DNA of 64,000 nt, taken from positions 251,930 through 315,929 of the forward strand of contig JBQKKG010000003.1 of NCBI GenBank assembly GCA_052116865.1, written 5' to 3'. How positions within the stretch are numbered: position 1 is the first letter of the stretch; each line of letters begins with the position of its first letter. Below are positions 27,533 to 36,055 of this stretch, piece after piece. This stretch comes from CAUPWF01 sp963515125 (GTDB lineage Bacteria; Bacillota; Clostridia; Lachnospirales; Lachnospiraceae). The translations under genes and the position numbers were made by a program. The notes beneath the pieces were generated by a model. It made no database searches. It was not told the DNA's origin and saw only the letters and a program-made list of their open reading frames with translations.

Positions 27533-27829
27533 CTATTGACCATTATTTGTTGTATTATTGGTATTTTGTTCGTTTGGAACTTTATCCCCATCTACATCAT
27601 CAACCACATCATTCACACCATCTTTTACATCCTTAGCAGCATCATTAATAATTCCGTCATTTGTATCGCTCTTGTCTGTATTTGTAGTGTTCTTATCAGT
27701 TGCATCATTCGTGGTTTTTGTTCCTGTGTCATTCGTGCCATTATTAGTATCCTTATTTCCACAAGCTGTCATTCCACAGAGTACTCCAACACAAAGCATC
27801 CAAACCAGCGCTTTTTTAATTTTTTTCAT
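27533..27829 (-). CDS. Small Asn/Thr/Asp-rich lipoprotein
   Basis: The 98-residue protein has a signal peptide (MKKIKKALVWMLCVGVLCG) ending in lipobox MTAC, so it should be lipidated and surface-anchored. The mature part is a low-complexity Asn-Thr-Asp-Lys chain ending NTTNNGQ, with a short amphipathic part (AAKDVKDGVNDVVDDV). GGGAG precedes the ATG at 27829. No family is recognised. The composition suggests a flexible surface spacer or stalk; that is inference. It appears monocistronic and ends in the palindrome at 27489. Confidence 0.75.
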   Translation of the reverse strand: MKKIKKALVWMLCVGVLCGMTACGNKDTNNGTNDTGTKTTNDATDKNTTNTDKSDTNDGIINDAAKDVKDGVNDVVDDVDGDKVPNEQNTNNTTNNGQ

Positions 27830-27929
27830 TGCATTTCTCCCTTTCTGCATATGTTATTTACACTAAGAATTTCTTCTTGTTAGTAATATCTGCAATTCAA
27901 AGGAATTTATGCCTTTTGTAATTTGGTAA

Positions 27930-29885
27930 TTATTTCATTTTTTCACTTATAAGGCCTGAGCGATATGATTTTAACAATGCTTCCAAATCTTTGATTCGTT
28001 CTTTTAGCTCTTTGCCTGTATCGGTGTCACCAACTAACTTACGTTCCACTACGCGTTTCACAATTGTACTATCAGAATGTATATCACTTTCATTTTCAAT
28101 GGCAGCTTCTGTCGACTCAAAAGGGTCATGTGCAACCAAAATCAACCCATATGAATTATAGATCAATGTGTAACCTGCAATTCCTGTTTCTTTTTGATAA
28201 GCCTTAGAGAATCCTCCATCTATAACTAACACTTTCCCATCACACTTGATAGGATTTTCTCCATTTTTACTTTTTACAGGTACGTGACCATTTACAATAT
28301 GAGTTCCTTCTGGTGGTAATCCAAATTCAGCTAAAATATTTTCTATAATCTCTTTTTTTTCTAACATATAATAATAAGGACTTTTCTTTTCTAGATGCAT
28401 ATCCTTTTCTTTCAAAAAATATCGTTCAAAAGTTGCCATCTTGTCTTTTCCAAATAGCGGCGAGTTCGGATGCAACCAGATGTACCACATCAAGTCTTTT
28501 CCTTTTTCCCTCTCTCTAACATCTAAGGAAAAAAATCCTTTTCTAACATAACTATCTAAGATGTCATACCATGATTTTCCTTTATATTTCTTCCCAAACA
28601 ATTCTATTTCCTTCAAAGTTCCATCTTCATTGAGTAACACACACCCATGATATAACAAATTCATATTAAAAACCTTATACAAACTGCCCTTGGCCAGCAA
28701 GAACTTCATATGCGTCTGTAACTTCTCACAGTTTAGAAATGCCTGCTCCAACCGCTCCATAATGTTTTGTTCATCTTTAGTCAAAGTATACGGATTTTTA
28801 GGGTCTATTGTCGGAAAATTTTTATCTAATAATTCATAACTTTTCCCATCAATAGTTATCGTCCCCTCTTCATAATTAATACAATGTAACAAATTTCTAC
28901 TTTCTAATTCAAATTTCGGATACTTTTTAATTAACTGGCCCTCTAACTTAAATTGTATAATAGAAATGGCCTTATGCATTTTGACATCCATTTCCATCTC
29001 TTTAGTATTATAATTGGCACTTCCTCTTAGTTCAAAACAAGTACACGGATCACTTTCATATGTATTTAAAGCAAATGTAGCTAATGGTAGTAAATTAATT
29101 CCATATGCATCCTCAATAATATCTAGATTACCATAACGGGCACAAATACGAATTACATTAGCAATACAAGCTTTTTGCCCAACTGCTGCCCCCATCCATA
29201 AGACATCATGATTCCCCCACTGAATATCGACTGAATGGTAATTCATTAATTTATCCATAATAATATGAGGACCTGGTCCCCGATCAAAAATGTCCCCCAC
29301 AATATGTAAATGGTCCACTACCAGCCGCTGAATCAGTTCACATATGGCTATTATAAAGACATCTGCCCTCCCTGTACTTATAATGGTCTTAACAATCTCA
29401 TTATAGTAAGATTCCTTATCATTCATATCAATTTTTTCTGTAATTAGTTCTTCAATTACATATGCAAAATCCTTCGGCAACGCCTTGCGAACTTTGGATC
29501 TAGTATACTTACTCGAGACTCGTTTACTCACTTCAATTAACCGATATAATGTGATTTTATACCAGTCTTCCATGTTTCTCTCTTTTTTGACTATTCTAGC
29601 CATCTTTTCCCTTGGGTAATATATTAAGGTAGCTAATGATTGCTTATCCTTACTACTTAAAGTATTCCCAAATACATCATCAATTTTTCTACGCACAGAA
29701 CCAGAGCCATTTTTCAGTACATGTGAAAATGCCTCATTCTCTCCATGGATATCCGTCATGAAGTGCTCTGTTCCTTTTGGCAAATTTAAAATTGCCTGTA
29801 GATTAATAATCTCCGTTGATGCCGATGCAATAGATGGATATAAGTCTGACAGTCGTTCCAGATACTTAAATTCCAACGTTTTCAT
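27930..29885 (-). CDS. fbp: Fructose-1,6-bisphosphatase class III
   Basis: The 651-residue protein has the class III FBPase (YydE) pattern: TDIHGENEAF near residue 43, calcineurin-like metal motifs GDIFDRGPGPH and GNHDVLWMGAA, and the C-terminal GHVPVKSKNGENPIKC. It hydrolyses fructose-1,6-bisphosphate in gluconeogenesis. Length is typical. GGGAGG precedes the ATG. It follows dapB by 23 bases, so it is probably on the same transcript. Confidence 0.96.
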   Translation of the reverse strand: MKTLEFKYLERLSDLYPSIASASTEIINLQAILNLPKGTEHFMTDIHGENEAFSHVLKNGSGSVRRKIDDVFGNTLSSKDKQSLATLIYYPREKMARIVKKERNMEDWYKITLYRLIEVSKRVSSKYTRSKVRKALPKDFAYVIEELITEKIDMNDKESYYNEIVKTIISTGRADVFIIAICELIQRLVVDHLHIVGDIFDRGPGPHIIMDKLMNYHSVDIQWGNHDVLWMGAAVGQKACIANVIRICARYGNLDIIEDAYGINLLPLATFALNTYESDPCTCFELRGSANYNTKEMEMDVKMHKAISIIQFKLEGQLIKKYPKFELESRNLLHCINYEEGTITIDGKSYELLDKNFPTIDPKNPYTLTKDEQNIMERLEQAFLNCEKLQTHMKFLLAKGSLYKVFNMNLLYHGCVLLNEDGTLKEIELFGKKYKGKSWYDILDSYVRKGFFSLDVREREKGKDLMWYIWLHPNSPLFGKDKMATFERYFLKEKDMHLEKKSPYYYMLEKKEIIENILAEFGLPPEGTHIVNGHVPVKSKNGENPIKCDGKVLVIDGGFSKAYQKETGIAGYTLIYNSYGLILVAHDPFESTEAAIENESDIHSDSTIVKRVVERKLVGDTDTGKELKERIKDLEALLKSYRSGLISEKMK

Positions 29886-29908
29886 CTAGGTCCTCCCATT
29901 TACTATTA

Positions 29909-30664
29909 TTAACCAATGACATGACTCATGTCATAAAGTCCAGGTTCTTTTCCCGCAAGAAACTTTGCTGCTTCTATTGCCCCTCTTCCAAAAATAGCCT
30001 TCGAATATGCCGTATGTTTAAATTCAACTACTTCATCCGTTCCAGCAAAAATGACCTCATGCTCGCCAACGATTGTACCTCCACGTACAGCCACAACACC
30101 TATTTCTTTTGGATCACGTTTCTTACGCTCCTTACTACGATCAAAATTATATACATATTCTTGGTTCAACGCTTCATTAATTGAATCAGCCATCGCTAGT
30201 GCAGTTCCACTTGGTGCATCTACTTTTTGATTGTGATGCTTTTCTACTAACTCAATATCAAACCCTGCCGGTGCCAATACCTTTGTTGCTTCTTGTAATA
30301 GTTTAAGTAGCATATTTACACCTAGCGACATATTTGCAGACTTTAAAATTGCAACTTTTTTACTAGCCTTATCTACTTTTTTTAATTGTTCCTCTGATAA
30401 TCCCGTTGTGCATAAGACGGCTGGAACTTGTTTGTCCACACAATAGCTAAGCAATGCATCTACAGCTGCCGCATTAGAAAAGTCTATGATTACATCTACT
30501 TCAACATTACATTTCTCTATGCTTTCAAAGACCGGATAATCATTCTGCATTCCTACATGTGCATCTATTCCTGCTACTATGCAAATATACTCATCTTCTT
30601 TTACTATATTAGAAATCACTTGTCCCATTTTTCCATTACACCCATGCATCATTGCTCTAACCAT
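29909..30664 (-). CDS. dapB: 4-hydroxy-tetrahydrodipicolinate reductase
   Basis: The 251-residue enzyme of the lysine/diaminopimelate pathway has the nucleotide-binding motif HGCNGKMGQ (7-15), DFSNAAAVD, and the catalytic motif EKHHNQKVDAPSGTA. GGAG precedes the ATG at 30664; a second ATG five codons on is possible. dapA is encoded upstream on the same strand but separated by 170 bases holding a palindrome and a promoter. Confidence 0.97.
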   Translation of the reverse strand: MVRAMMHGCNGKMGQVISNIVKEDEYICIVAGIDAHVGMQNDYPVFESIEKCNVEVDVIIDFSNAAAVDALLSYCVDKQVPAVLCTTGLSEEQLKKVDKASKKVAILKSANMSLGVNMLLKLLQEATKVLAPAGFDIELVEKHHNQKVDAPSGTALAMADSINEALNQEYVYNFDRSKERKKRDPKEIGVVAVRGGTIVGEHEVIFAGTDEVVEFKHTAYSKAIFGRGAIEAAKFLAGKEPGLYDMSHVIG

Positions 30665-30756
30665 CTTATTTCTCCTTATCTCTATCTGTGTTTCGTTATT
30701 TTTTCTACAATTAGTCTCCTAAAGAGCCTCTAATAATCAGTATTTTACACGTTTTA

Positions 30757-30785
30757 AGCATAACATATTCACGTTTTTTTTACAA
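30757..30785 (-). promoter_or_regulatory. dapB-fbp promoter
   Basis: On the minus strand, TTGTAA (30780-30785) and TATGCT (30757-30762) are 17 bp apart, starting three bases after the palindrome at 30789-30829. Confidence 0.45.
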
Positions 30786-30788
30786 TGT

Positions 30789-30829
30789 AATTAGGGACGG
30801 TGACAATGCCGATTGCCGCCGCCCCTAAT
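30789..30829 (-). repeat. Palindromic element AATTAGGGACG after dapA
   Basis: The left arm 30789-30807 faces the right arm 30812-30829. In minus-strand RNA two of the differences become G-U pairs and one mismatch remains; the plus strand folds less well. It lies five bases after the dapA stop codon and shares the family end motif. Confidence 0.7.
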
Positions 30830-30834
30830 ATAAA

Positions 30835-31725
30835 TTAAACTAATTTTATTCCAAAACGAATCATTTCTTTAGCCAAATTGTTTGCGTTTGCTTGCGTCAT
30901 CTCTGTTAGTGGCATACGTAATCCACCCACATCCATGCCCATCAAATTAACTGCTTTTTTTACTGGAATTGGATTCACTTCACAGAACAGCTGATTAATC
31001 AGTGGAATCGCTTTCAACTGCAAATCTCTACTCGCCTCTATCTCTCCCGCAAAATATTTTGCACAAATATCATGTGTTTCTCTTGGTGCTATATTAGATA
31101 ATACAGAAATTACACCTTTTGCTCCTAATGACAACAACGGTACGATTTGATCATCATTTCCTGAATACAAATCAATGTCACCATTTGTTAGTTGCATAAT
31201 TCTAGCTACTTGTGAAATATTTCCAGATGCTTCTTTTAACCCTACAATATTATCCACGTCCCTCACCAATGTTGCCGCCGTTGCTGGTTCGATATTACAA
31301 CCCGTTCTGCTTGCCACACTATACATAATGATTGGAGCGTCTGCTGCCTTAGCAATTGCTGTATAATGTTCGATTAATCCCTGCTGAGTTGCTTTATTAT
31401 AATAAGGAGTTACAACTAAAAGTCCATCTGCACCACATTTAACTGCATCTTGCGACAATTCAATTGCCGTTTTAGTACAATTACTTCCTGTTCCTGCAAT
31501 CACCGGAATCCGTTTGTTCGTATAACTAACTGTTCTACGAATGCATTCTTTATGCTCCTCTTCCGTCATGGTAGCGGACTCTCCTGTTGTGCCACATATA
31601 ATGATACTATCTGTTCCATTATCACAATGGTAATCTATTAACATTTCTAACTGTTCATAATTAATACTTCCATCTTCGTGGAAGGGTGTAATAATCGCCA
31701 CACCTGCGCCTTTAAAAATAGCCAT
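30835..31725 (-). CDS. dapA: 4-hydroxy-tetrahydrodipicolinate synthase
   Basis: The 296-residue TIM-barrel lyase condenses pyruvate with aspartate semialdehyde. GTTGES lies at 45-50, the catalytic Tyr at about 135 (MYSVASRTG), and the Schiff-base Lys164 is in GLKEASG. Length and motifs are standard. AAGGAGG precedes the ATG. A strong promoter lies 39-67 bases upstream; no lysine riboswitch fits in the short leader. Confidence 0.97.
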   Translation of the reverse strand: MAIFKGAGVAIITPFHEDGSINYEQLEMLIDYHCDNGTDSIIICGTTGESATMTEEEHKECIRRTVSYTNKRIPVIAGTGSNCTKTAIELSQDAVKCGADGLLVVTPYYNKATQQGLIEHYTAIAKAADAPIIMYSVASRTGCNIEPATAATLVRDVDNIVGLKEASGNISQVARIMQLTNGDIDLYSGNDDQIVPLLSLGAKGVISVLSNIAPRETHDICAKYFAGEIEASRDLQLKAIPLINQLFCEVNPIPVKKAVNLMGMDVGGLRMPLTEMTQANANNLAKEMIRFGIKLV

Positions 31726-31763
31726 TGTATACTCCTCCTTAACATTGGTTTTTTGTCATTAGA

Positions 31764-31792
31764 ATTTTATCACTTATCTATACCAATGTCAA
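31764..31792 (-). promoter_or_regulatory. dapA promoter
   Basis: On the minus strand, TTGACA (31787-31792) and TAAAAT (31764-31769) are exactly 17 bp apart: perfect -35 and 5-of-6 -10. Confidence 0.75.
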
Positions 31793-31801
31793 TGGAAGCC
31801 T

Positions 31802-32431
31802 CTAGGATTCCATGCATTCTAATTTACTCACAGACACTTCATAGGCAACACGCTTTTCTGCTTCTGTTTCTGAAATTTTTTTCACATATTCTCTACTTTG
31901 AATACGTCCTAATACTTGCACATGCTCACCTACTTCAAAGCTTTGTGCATATCTTGCATTACGTCCCCAACAAATACAGGGAATATAATCTGATTTACCA
32001 TATGGCCTATTTACTGCTAATAGCAAGTCTGCTATTTCCCTTCCAAGAGGAGTCTTTCTATAAATCGGAGCCTTACATATGTACCCATCCAAAAGAATGC
32101 TATTGGTCTTTGCTCCATCCATTTCTTCTTCTACAAATGATATTTCTCTTACAAATACGGATAATACCAATCTGTTCTTTTGATCTTCATGACGATTATA
32201 AGACCTGAATTGTCCGCTCGCCATAATATATTCTCCTCTGTAGTCTTCTGTCACATCAATCAGTCTCTCTGAAATCATAAGCGGTATTCTATCGTCAGAG
32301 TTGCTTAGTCTTTTTACCAGAATATCTACCATGTAGAACCCTTCTCCGAATACCTCGTGGCTAAATATGAATTCCGAAGCCACCTCTCCCATAATTGTTA
32401 CTTGGTTGTTTTCTATTACCTTATCTGACAT
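31802..32431 (-). CDS. Tandem OB-fold, single-strand DNA-binding-like protein
   Basis: The 209-residue protein contains two Ssb-like OB segments. The first is about residues 10-95 (VTIMGEVASEFIFSHEVFGEGFYMV). The second is about 110-205 (LLDGYICKAPIYRKTPLGREIADLLLA, CICWGRNARYAQSFEVGEHV, LGRIQSR) and is the one that most resembles Ssb. There is no acidic C-terminal tip, so it should not recruit SSB partners as standard Ssb does. It looks like an accessory protein rather than the essential Ssb; function unknown. GGGAG precedes the ATG. Confidence 0.8.
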   Translation of the reverse strand: MSDKVIENNQVTIMGEVASEFIFSHEVFGEGFYMVDILVKRLSNSDDRIPLMISERLIDVTEDYRGEYIMASGQFRSYNRHEDQKNRLVLSVFVREISFVEEEMDGAKTNSILLDGYICKAPIYRKTPLGREIADLLLAVNRPYGKSDYIPCICWGRNARYAQSFEVGEHVQVLGRIQSREYVKKISETEAEKRVAYEVSVSKLECMES

Positions 32432-32523
32432 AAATTGTAATTCTCCCTTCCTCTTCGTCGTATTTGTTGTCTATACTATGTCTATGACAGCTTTTCCTCT
32501 TTTAGAACTCTTTTTAAAAAACC

Positions 32524-32551
32524 TTGTAAATTTTTTGAAATGTGTTAAACT
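32524..32551 (+). promoter_or_regulatory. typA promoter
   Basis: TTGTAA (32524-32529) and extended -10 TGT-TAAACT (32546-32551) are 16 bp apart, 55 bases before the typA ATG. Confidence 0.4.
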
Positions 32552-32606
32552 ATTTAAGTTGTAACTTTTCAATAAGAAGGAATTAATCATAGAGAAGGAA
32601 TAAAAA

Positions 32607-34436
32607 ATGAGAACAAAACGTGAAGATATCAGAAATATTGCCATTATTGCCCATGTTGATCATGGTAAAACAACTTTAGTTGATGAATTACTAAAGCAAA
32701 GTGGTGTATTTCGAGCTAACCAAGAAGTCGCAGAACGTGTTATGGACTCCAATGACATTGAACGCGAACGTGGAATTACTATTTTATCAAAAAATACTGC
32801 AGTTTATTACAAGGATACAAAAATTAATATTATAGATACCCCTGGACATGCCGACTTTGGGGGTGAAGTAGAGCGAGTTCTAAAAATGGTCAATGGTGTT
32901 GTATTAGTAGTTGATGCATTTGAAGGAGCCATGCCACAAACAAAATTCGTGCTACGTAAAGCTTTAGAATTAGATTTACCAGTAATTGTATGTATCAATA
33001 AGATTGACCGTGCAGAGGCAAGACCCGACGAGGTCATAGATGAAGTTCTAGAGCTATTTATGGATTTAGATGCCTCAGATGATCAATTAGATTGTCCTTT
33101 TGTATATGCATCTGCAAAGGCTGGTCACGCAGTATTAGACCTTACTGAGGATCCAAAGAATATGATTCCTTTATTCGAAACAATTATTGACTATATTCCA
33201 GCTCCTGAAGGCGATTCAGAGGCTGATACCCAAGTATTGATTAGTACGATTGATTATAATGAATACGTTGGCCGTATTGGAGTCGGCAAGGTTGATAATG
33301 GAACGATTCGCGTGAATCAGGATATGCTTGTTTTAAATGTGCATGAACCAGATAAAAGAAAAAAAGTTAAAATAAGTAAACTTTATGAGTTCGACGGCTT
33401 AGACAAAGTAGAAGTGAAAGAAGCTACCATCGGTTCTATTGTCGCTATTTCCGGAATTGCAGACATTTCCATTGGAGACACCTTATGCTCCCCTGAGAAT
33501 CCAGTTGCAATACCATTTCAAAAGATTTCCGAACCAACTATTGCAATGCAGTTTATCGTAAATGACAGCCCTTTCGCAGGGCAAGAAGGTAAGTTTGTTA
33601 CTTCTCGCCATATTAGAGAACGCCTTATGCGCGAACTCAATACAGATGTAAGTCTAAGAGTAGAAGAATCAGAAACTACTGAAAGTTATCGTGTTTCTGG
33701 TCGTGGCGAACTACATTTGTCTGTCTTGATTGAAAATATGCGCCGTGAAGGCTATGAATTTGCAGTAAGTAAAGCTGAAGTTCTCTATAAAAAAGACGAT
33801 AACGGAAAATTATTAGAACCTATGGAAGTTGCCTTCATTGATGTTCCAGATGAATTCACCGGAACTGTCATTGATAAGTTAAGCCAAAGGAAAGGTGAAC
33901 TTCGCGCAATGGGTACCTCCAATGGTGGCTACACTCGTTTGGAATTTTCCATTCCAGCTCGTGGTCTTATCGGCTACCGCGGAGAATTCTTAACCGATAC
34001 AAAGGGGAATGGTATCATTAATACTGCTTTTGATGACTATGCTCCTTATAAGGGAGATATTCAATACCGTAAGCAAGGCTCCCTTATTTCATTTGAGACA
34101 GGCGAATCTGTAACCTACGGTCTCTTCAGTGCACAAGAGCGTGGCACTTTATTTATTGGTGCTGGTGAAAAAGTATATGCTGGTATGGTTATTGGGCAGA
34201 ATGGAAAAGCCGAAGATATTGAATTAAATATATGTAAAACAAAACATTTAACCAACACCCGCTCTTCCGGCGCTGATGATTCATTAAAATTGACAACTCC
34301 TAAAACTCTTAGCCTTGAAGAAGCACTTGATTTTATAGACACGGATGAACTGTTAGAAGTTACTCCAAAAACATTAAGAATCCGAAAAAAAATCTTAGAT
34401 TCTAAAATGCGAAAACGTAATACTGCTAATAAATAA
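32607..34436 (+). CDS. typA: Translational GTPase TypA/BipA
   Basis: The 609-residue ribosome-binding GTPase has G1 AHVDHGKTT (15-23), G2 ERGITI, G3 DTPGHADF, G4 NKID, followed by EF-G-like domains and the TypA C-terminal domain (KTKHLTNTRSSGADDSLKL). It aids 50S assembly and stress adaptation. AAGGA precedes the ATG. It is monocistronic, on the plus strand among minus-strand genes, and ends in a strong shared terminator. Confidence 0.98.
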   Translation: MRTKREDIRNIAIIAHVDHGKTTLVDELLKQSGVFRANQEVAERVMDSNDIERERGITILSKNTAVYYKDTKINIIDTPGHADFGGEVERVLKMVNGVVLVVDAFEGAMPQTKFVLRKALELDLPVIVCINKIDRAEARPDEVIDEVLELFMDLDASDDQLDCPFVYASAKAGHAVLDLTEDPKNMIPLFETIIDYIPAPEGDSEADTQVLISTIDYNEYVGRIGVGKVDNGTIRVNQDMLVLNVHEPDKRKKVKISKLYEFDGLDKVEVKEATIGSIVAISGIADISIGDTLCSPENPVAIPFQKISEPTIAMQFIVNDSPFAGQEGKFVTSRHIRERLMRELNTDVSLRVEESETTESYRVSGRGELHLSVLIENMRREGYEFAVSKAEVLYKKDDNGKLLEPMEVAFIDVPDEFTGTVIDKLSQRKGELRAMGTSNGGYTRLEFSIPARGLIGYRGEFLTDTKGNGIINTAFDDYAPYKGDIQYRKQGSLISFETGESVTYGLFSAQERGTLFIGAGEKVYAGMVIGQNGKAEDIELNICKTKHLTNTRSSGADDSLKLTTPKTLSLEEALDFIDTDELLEVTPKTLRIRKKILDSKMRKRNTANK

Positions 34437-34441
34437 AAAAG

Positions 34442-34480
34442 AAAAGAGGTTCGTACATTCGAAATGTACGAACCTCTTTT
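34442..34480. terminator. Bidirectional terminator between typA and hpf
   Basis: The arms 34442-34459 and 34463-34480 form an 18-bp perfect stem with a 3-nt loop; A and T runs on both flanks allow use from either side. Confidence 0.9.
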
Positions 34481-34511
34481 CTTTTTCTATGAACCTTCCC
34501 TTTACACGCTT

Positions 34512-35051
34512 CTATTGAAACTCAGGTTCAATTAATCCATAAGTATCATTTTTCCTTTTATACACAACATTAACTTCATCCGTTTCTGCATTGCAAAATA
34601 CATAAAAATTATGTCCTAATAATTCCATTTGAATACATGCATCTTCCGGATACATTGGCTTTATTCCAAAACGCTTTGTTCGAATTATTTTAATTTCTTC
34701 ATTTACTTCTGAATTTCCATCATCACTTTCAAAAAATTCTTGTCTGAAATTGCTACCTTCTTGGCTTCTTGCAATTAATTTGTTCTTGTACTTACGAAGT
34801 TGGCGTTCGATTACTTCTTCCACCAAATCAATTGATACATACATATCATTACTTACTTGTTCTGAACGAATAATATTTCCTTTTACTGGAATAGTCACTT
34901 CAATTTTTTGTCGTTCTTTTTCAACACTTAGGGTTACAATAATCTCTGTTTCAGGAGTGAAGTACCTTTCTAGTTTTCCTAACTTTTGTTCGATAGCCTC
35001 TCTTAAGCCTACTGTTACATCGATGTTTTTTCCACTAATTATAAATTTCAT
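34512..35051 (-). CDS. hpf: Long-form ribosome hibernation promoting factor
   Basis: The 179-residue protein has the RaiA/HPF N-terminal domain (MKFIISGKNIDVTVGLREAI through VEEVIERQLRKYKNKL, about 1-100), a linker, and the C-terminal dimerisation domain (KRFGIKPMYPEDACIQMELLGHNFYVF). It joins 70S ribosomes into 100S dimers in stationary phase. A perfect TATAAT (35074-35079 on the plus strand as attata) lies 23 bases upstream of the ATG, without a clear -35. Confidence 0.95.
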   Translation of the reverse strand: MKFIISGKNIDVTVGLREAIEQKLGKLERYFTPETEIIVTLSVEKERQKIEVTIPVKGNIIRSEQVSNDMYVSIDLVEEVIERQLRKYKNKLIARSQEGSNFRQEFFESDDGNSEVNEEIKIIRTKRFGIKPMYPEDACIQMELLGHNFYVFCNAETDEVNVVYKRKNDTYGLIEPEFQ

Positions 35052-35282
35052 GATGTCAACTCCTTTTCGATATATTATACAAACACATCATCATTTCATT
35101 GGTCTTTTGACTTAATACTAAGTGATATGTAAGGTTTGTACTATGATTATAGTATACTTCATTTTTACATATTAATGCAAGAAATATTTCTATAAAATTA
35201 TTAATATTTTATAAATAGACTGACAATTATTCTATTGTAAGAAAATAATTAGTCATCGTCTTCATCATATCTTTGTTTACAC

Positions 35283-35894
35283 TTAATGTATTGCCCTAAT
35301 CACTTCAATTCTTGTAATTTTACCATCCCTCATTTTTGCTATGCGAAGACCTAATTCCTGATAGTATGCACATGCTCCAACCCCTACTTCATCTTTACTT
35401 TCCTGTAGCTTTTCTACGATCACATCTGCAAGTGTTTGATTGTCGTGGTGTGGAATTGCTACGTGCAATAATTTGTTAACATTATGTACCTTTTGAGTGG
35501 CACGAAAAATAATTTTCTCCGACTCATCAAAATCTATAAATAGAAATTTTCTAGTTGCAAATAGTATCCCTATAGCGATGACTCCAATTAGGCTATTCAT
35601 CGCAGATGAATGTTCCGTAATAATTTGTCTTGCAATAGCAAATAACAATACTTCAAAAACCGTAGATGGGGTATGCGTATATAACATTCGAATCAGCTCT
35701 ACTCCAATAACGAGATTCAAACATGTACTTAATAAATCCTCATAATTAGGATACACATTTAAATTGGGTACATTAAATACCCCCAATGCAAGTTTTATAC
35801 TCAATAAGGTAATTGCAACTCCTAACAATAATGAAATAAATAACTCTAAAGTAGTTGACATCCTTTTCAACAATGCTACCGCATACTTTTTCAT
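35283..35894 (-). CDS. PsiE-like membrane protein with C-terminal soluble domain
   Basis: The 203-residue protein has about four transmembrane segments in residues 15-120 with the PsiE-type motif TCLNLVIGVELIRMLY, and a soluble C-terminus (about 140-203; VEKLQESKDEVGVGACAYYQ, IAKMRDGKITRIEVIRAI) that looks like a small regulatory domain. PsiE was named as a phosphate-starvation protein in E. coli; function is unknown. It has its own promoter, divergent from the dehydrogenase gene. The gap to hpf (35052-35282) is AT-rich and contains only the hpf -10 region. Confidence 0.7.
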   Translation of the reverse strand: MKKYAVALLKRMSTTLELFISLLLGVAITLLSIKLALGVFNVPNLNVYPNYEDLLSTCLNLVIGVELIRMLYTHTPSTVFEVLLFAIARQIITEHSSAMNSLIGVIAIGILFATRKFLFIDFDESEKIIFRATQKVHNVNKLLHVAIPHHDNQTLADVIVEKLQESKDEVGVGACAYYQELGLRIAKMRDGKITRIEVIRAIH

Positions 35895-35941
35895 AAATTC
35901 CTCCCTTGGTTTTTATTTGGTTACCATAACTTATATATTTT

Positions 35942-35971
35942 ATTGTATCGTATCTAAACTAAACCTGTAAA
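35942..35971 (-). promoter_or_regulatory. Promoter of the PsiE-like gene
   Basis: On the minus strand, TTTACA (35966-35971) and TACAAT (35942-35947) are 18 bp apart, each one base from consensus. Confidence 0.6.
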
Positions 35972-35987
35972 GACCTGTTTGTTCATG

Positions 35988-36016
35988 TTGTCTTTTGCTT
36001 ACTCACGTATTATAAT
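35988..36016 (+). promoter_or_regulatory. Promoter of the 2-hydroxyacid dehydrogenase gene
   Basis: TTGTCT (35988-35993) and TATAAT (36011-36016) are 17 bp apart, 39 bases before the ATG, back-to-back with the PsiE-gene promoter. Confidence 0.6.
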
Positions 36017-36055
36017 CATTTATAGTAATATATAAAAAAATTTGGAGGTATTCTT

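Noticed and set aside
27536..27883. Plus-strand frames of 115 and 102 codons opposite the small lipoprotein
   Set aside because: They arise from the repetitive Asn/Thr codons of the lipoprotein; neither has a ribosome site, and the lipoprotein has a clear signal peptide and lipobox.
31678..32208. 176-codon plus-strand frame across dapA start and the Ssb-like gene
   Set aside because: It runs opposite two well-supported genes and through the dapA promoter; composition is that of reverse-complemented coding DNA.
35100..35282. Small gene in the hpf-psiE gap
   Set aside because: Only short AT-rich frames without ribosome sites; a weak stem around 35140 has no T-run.
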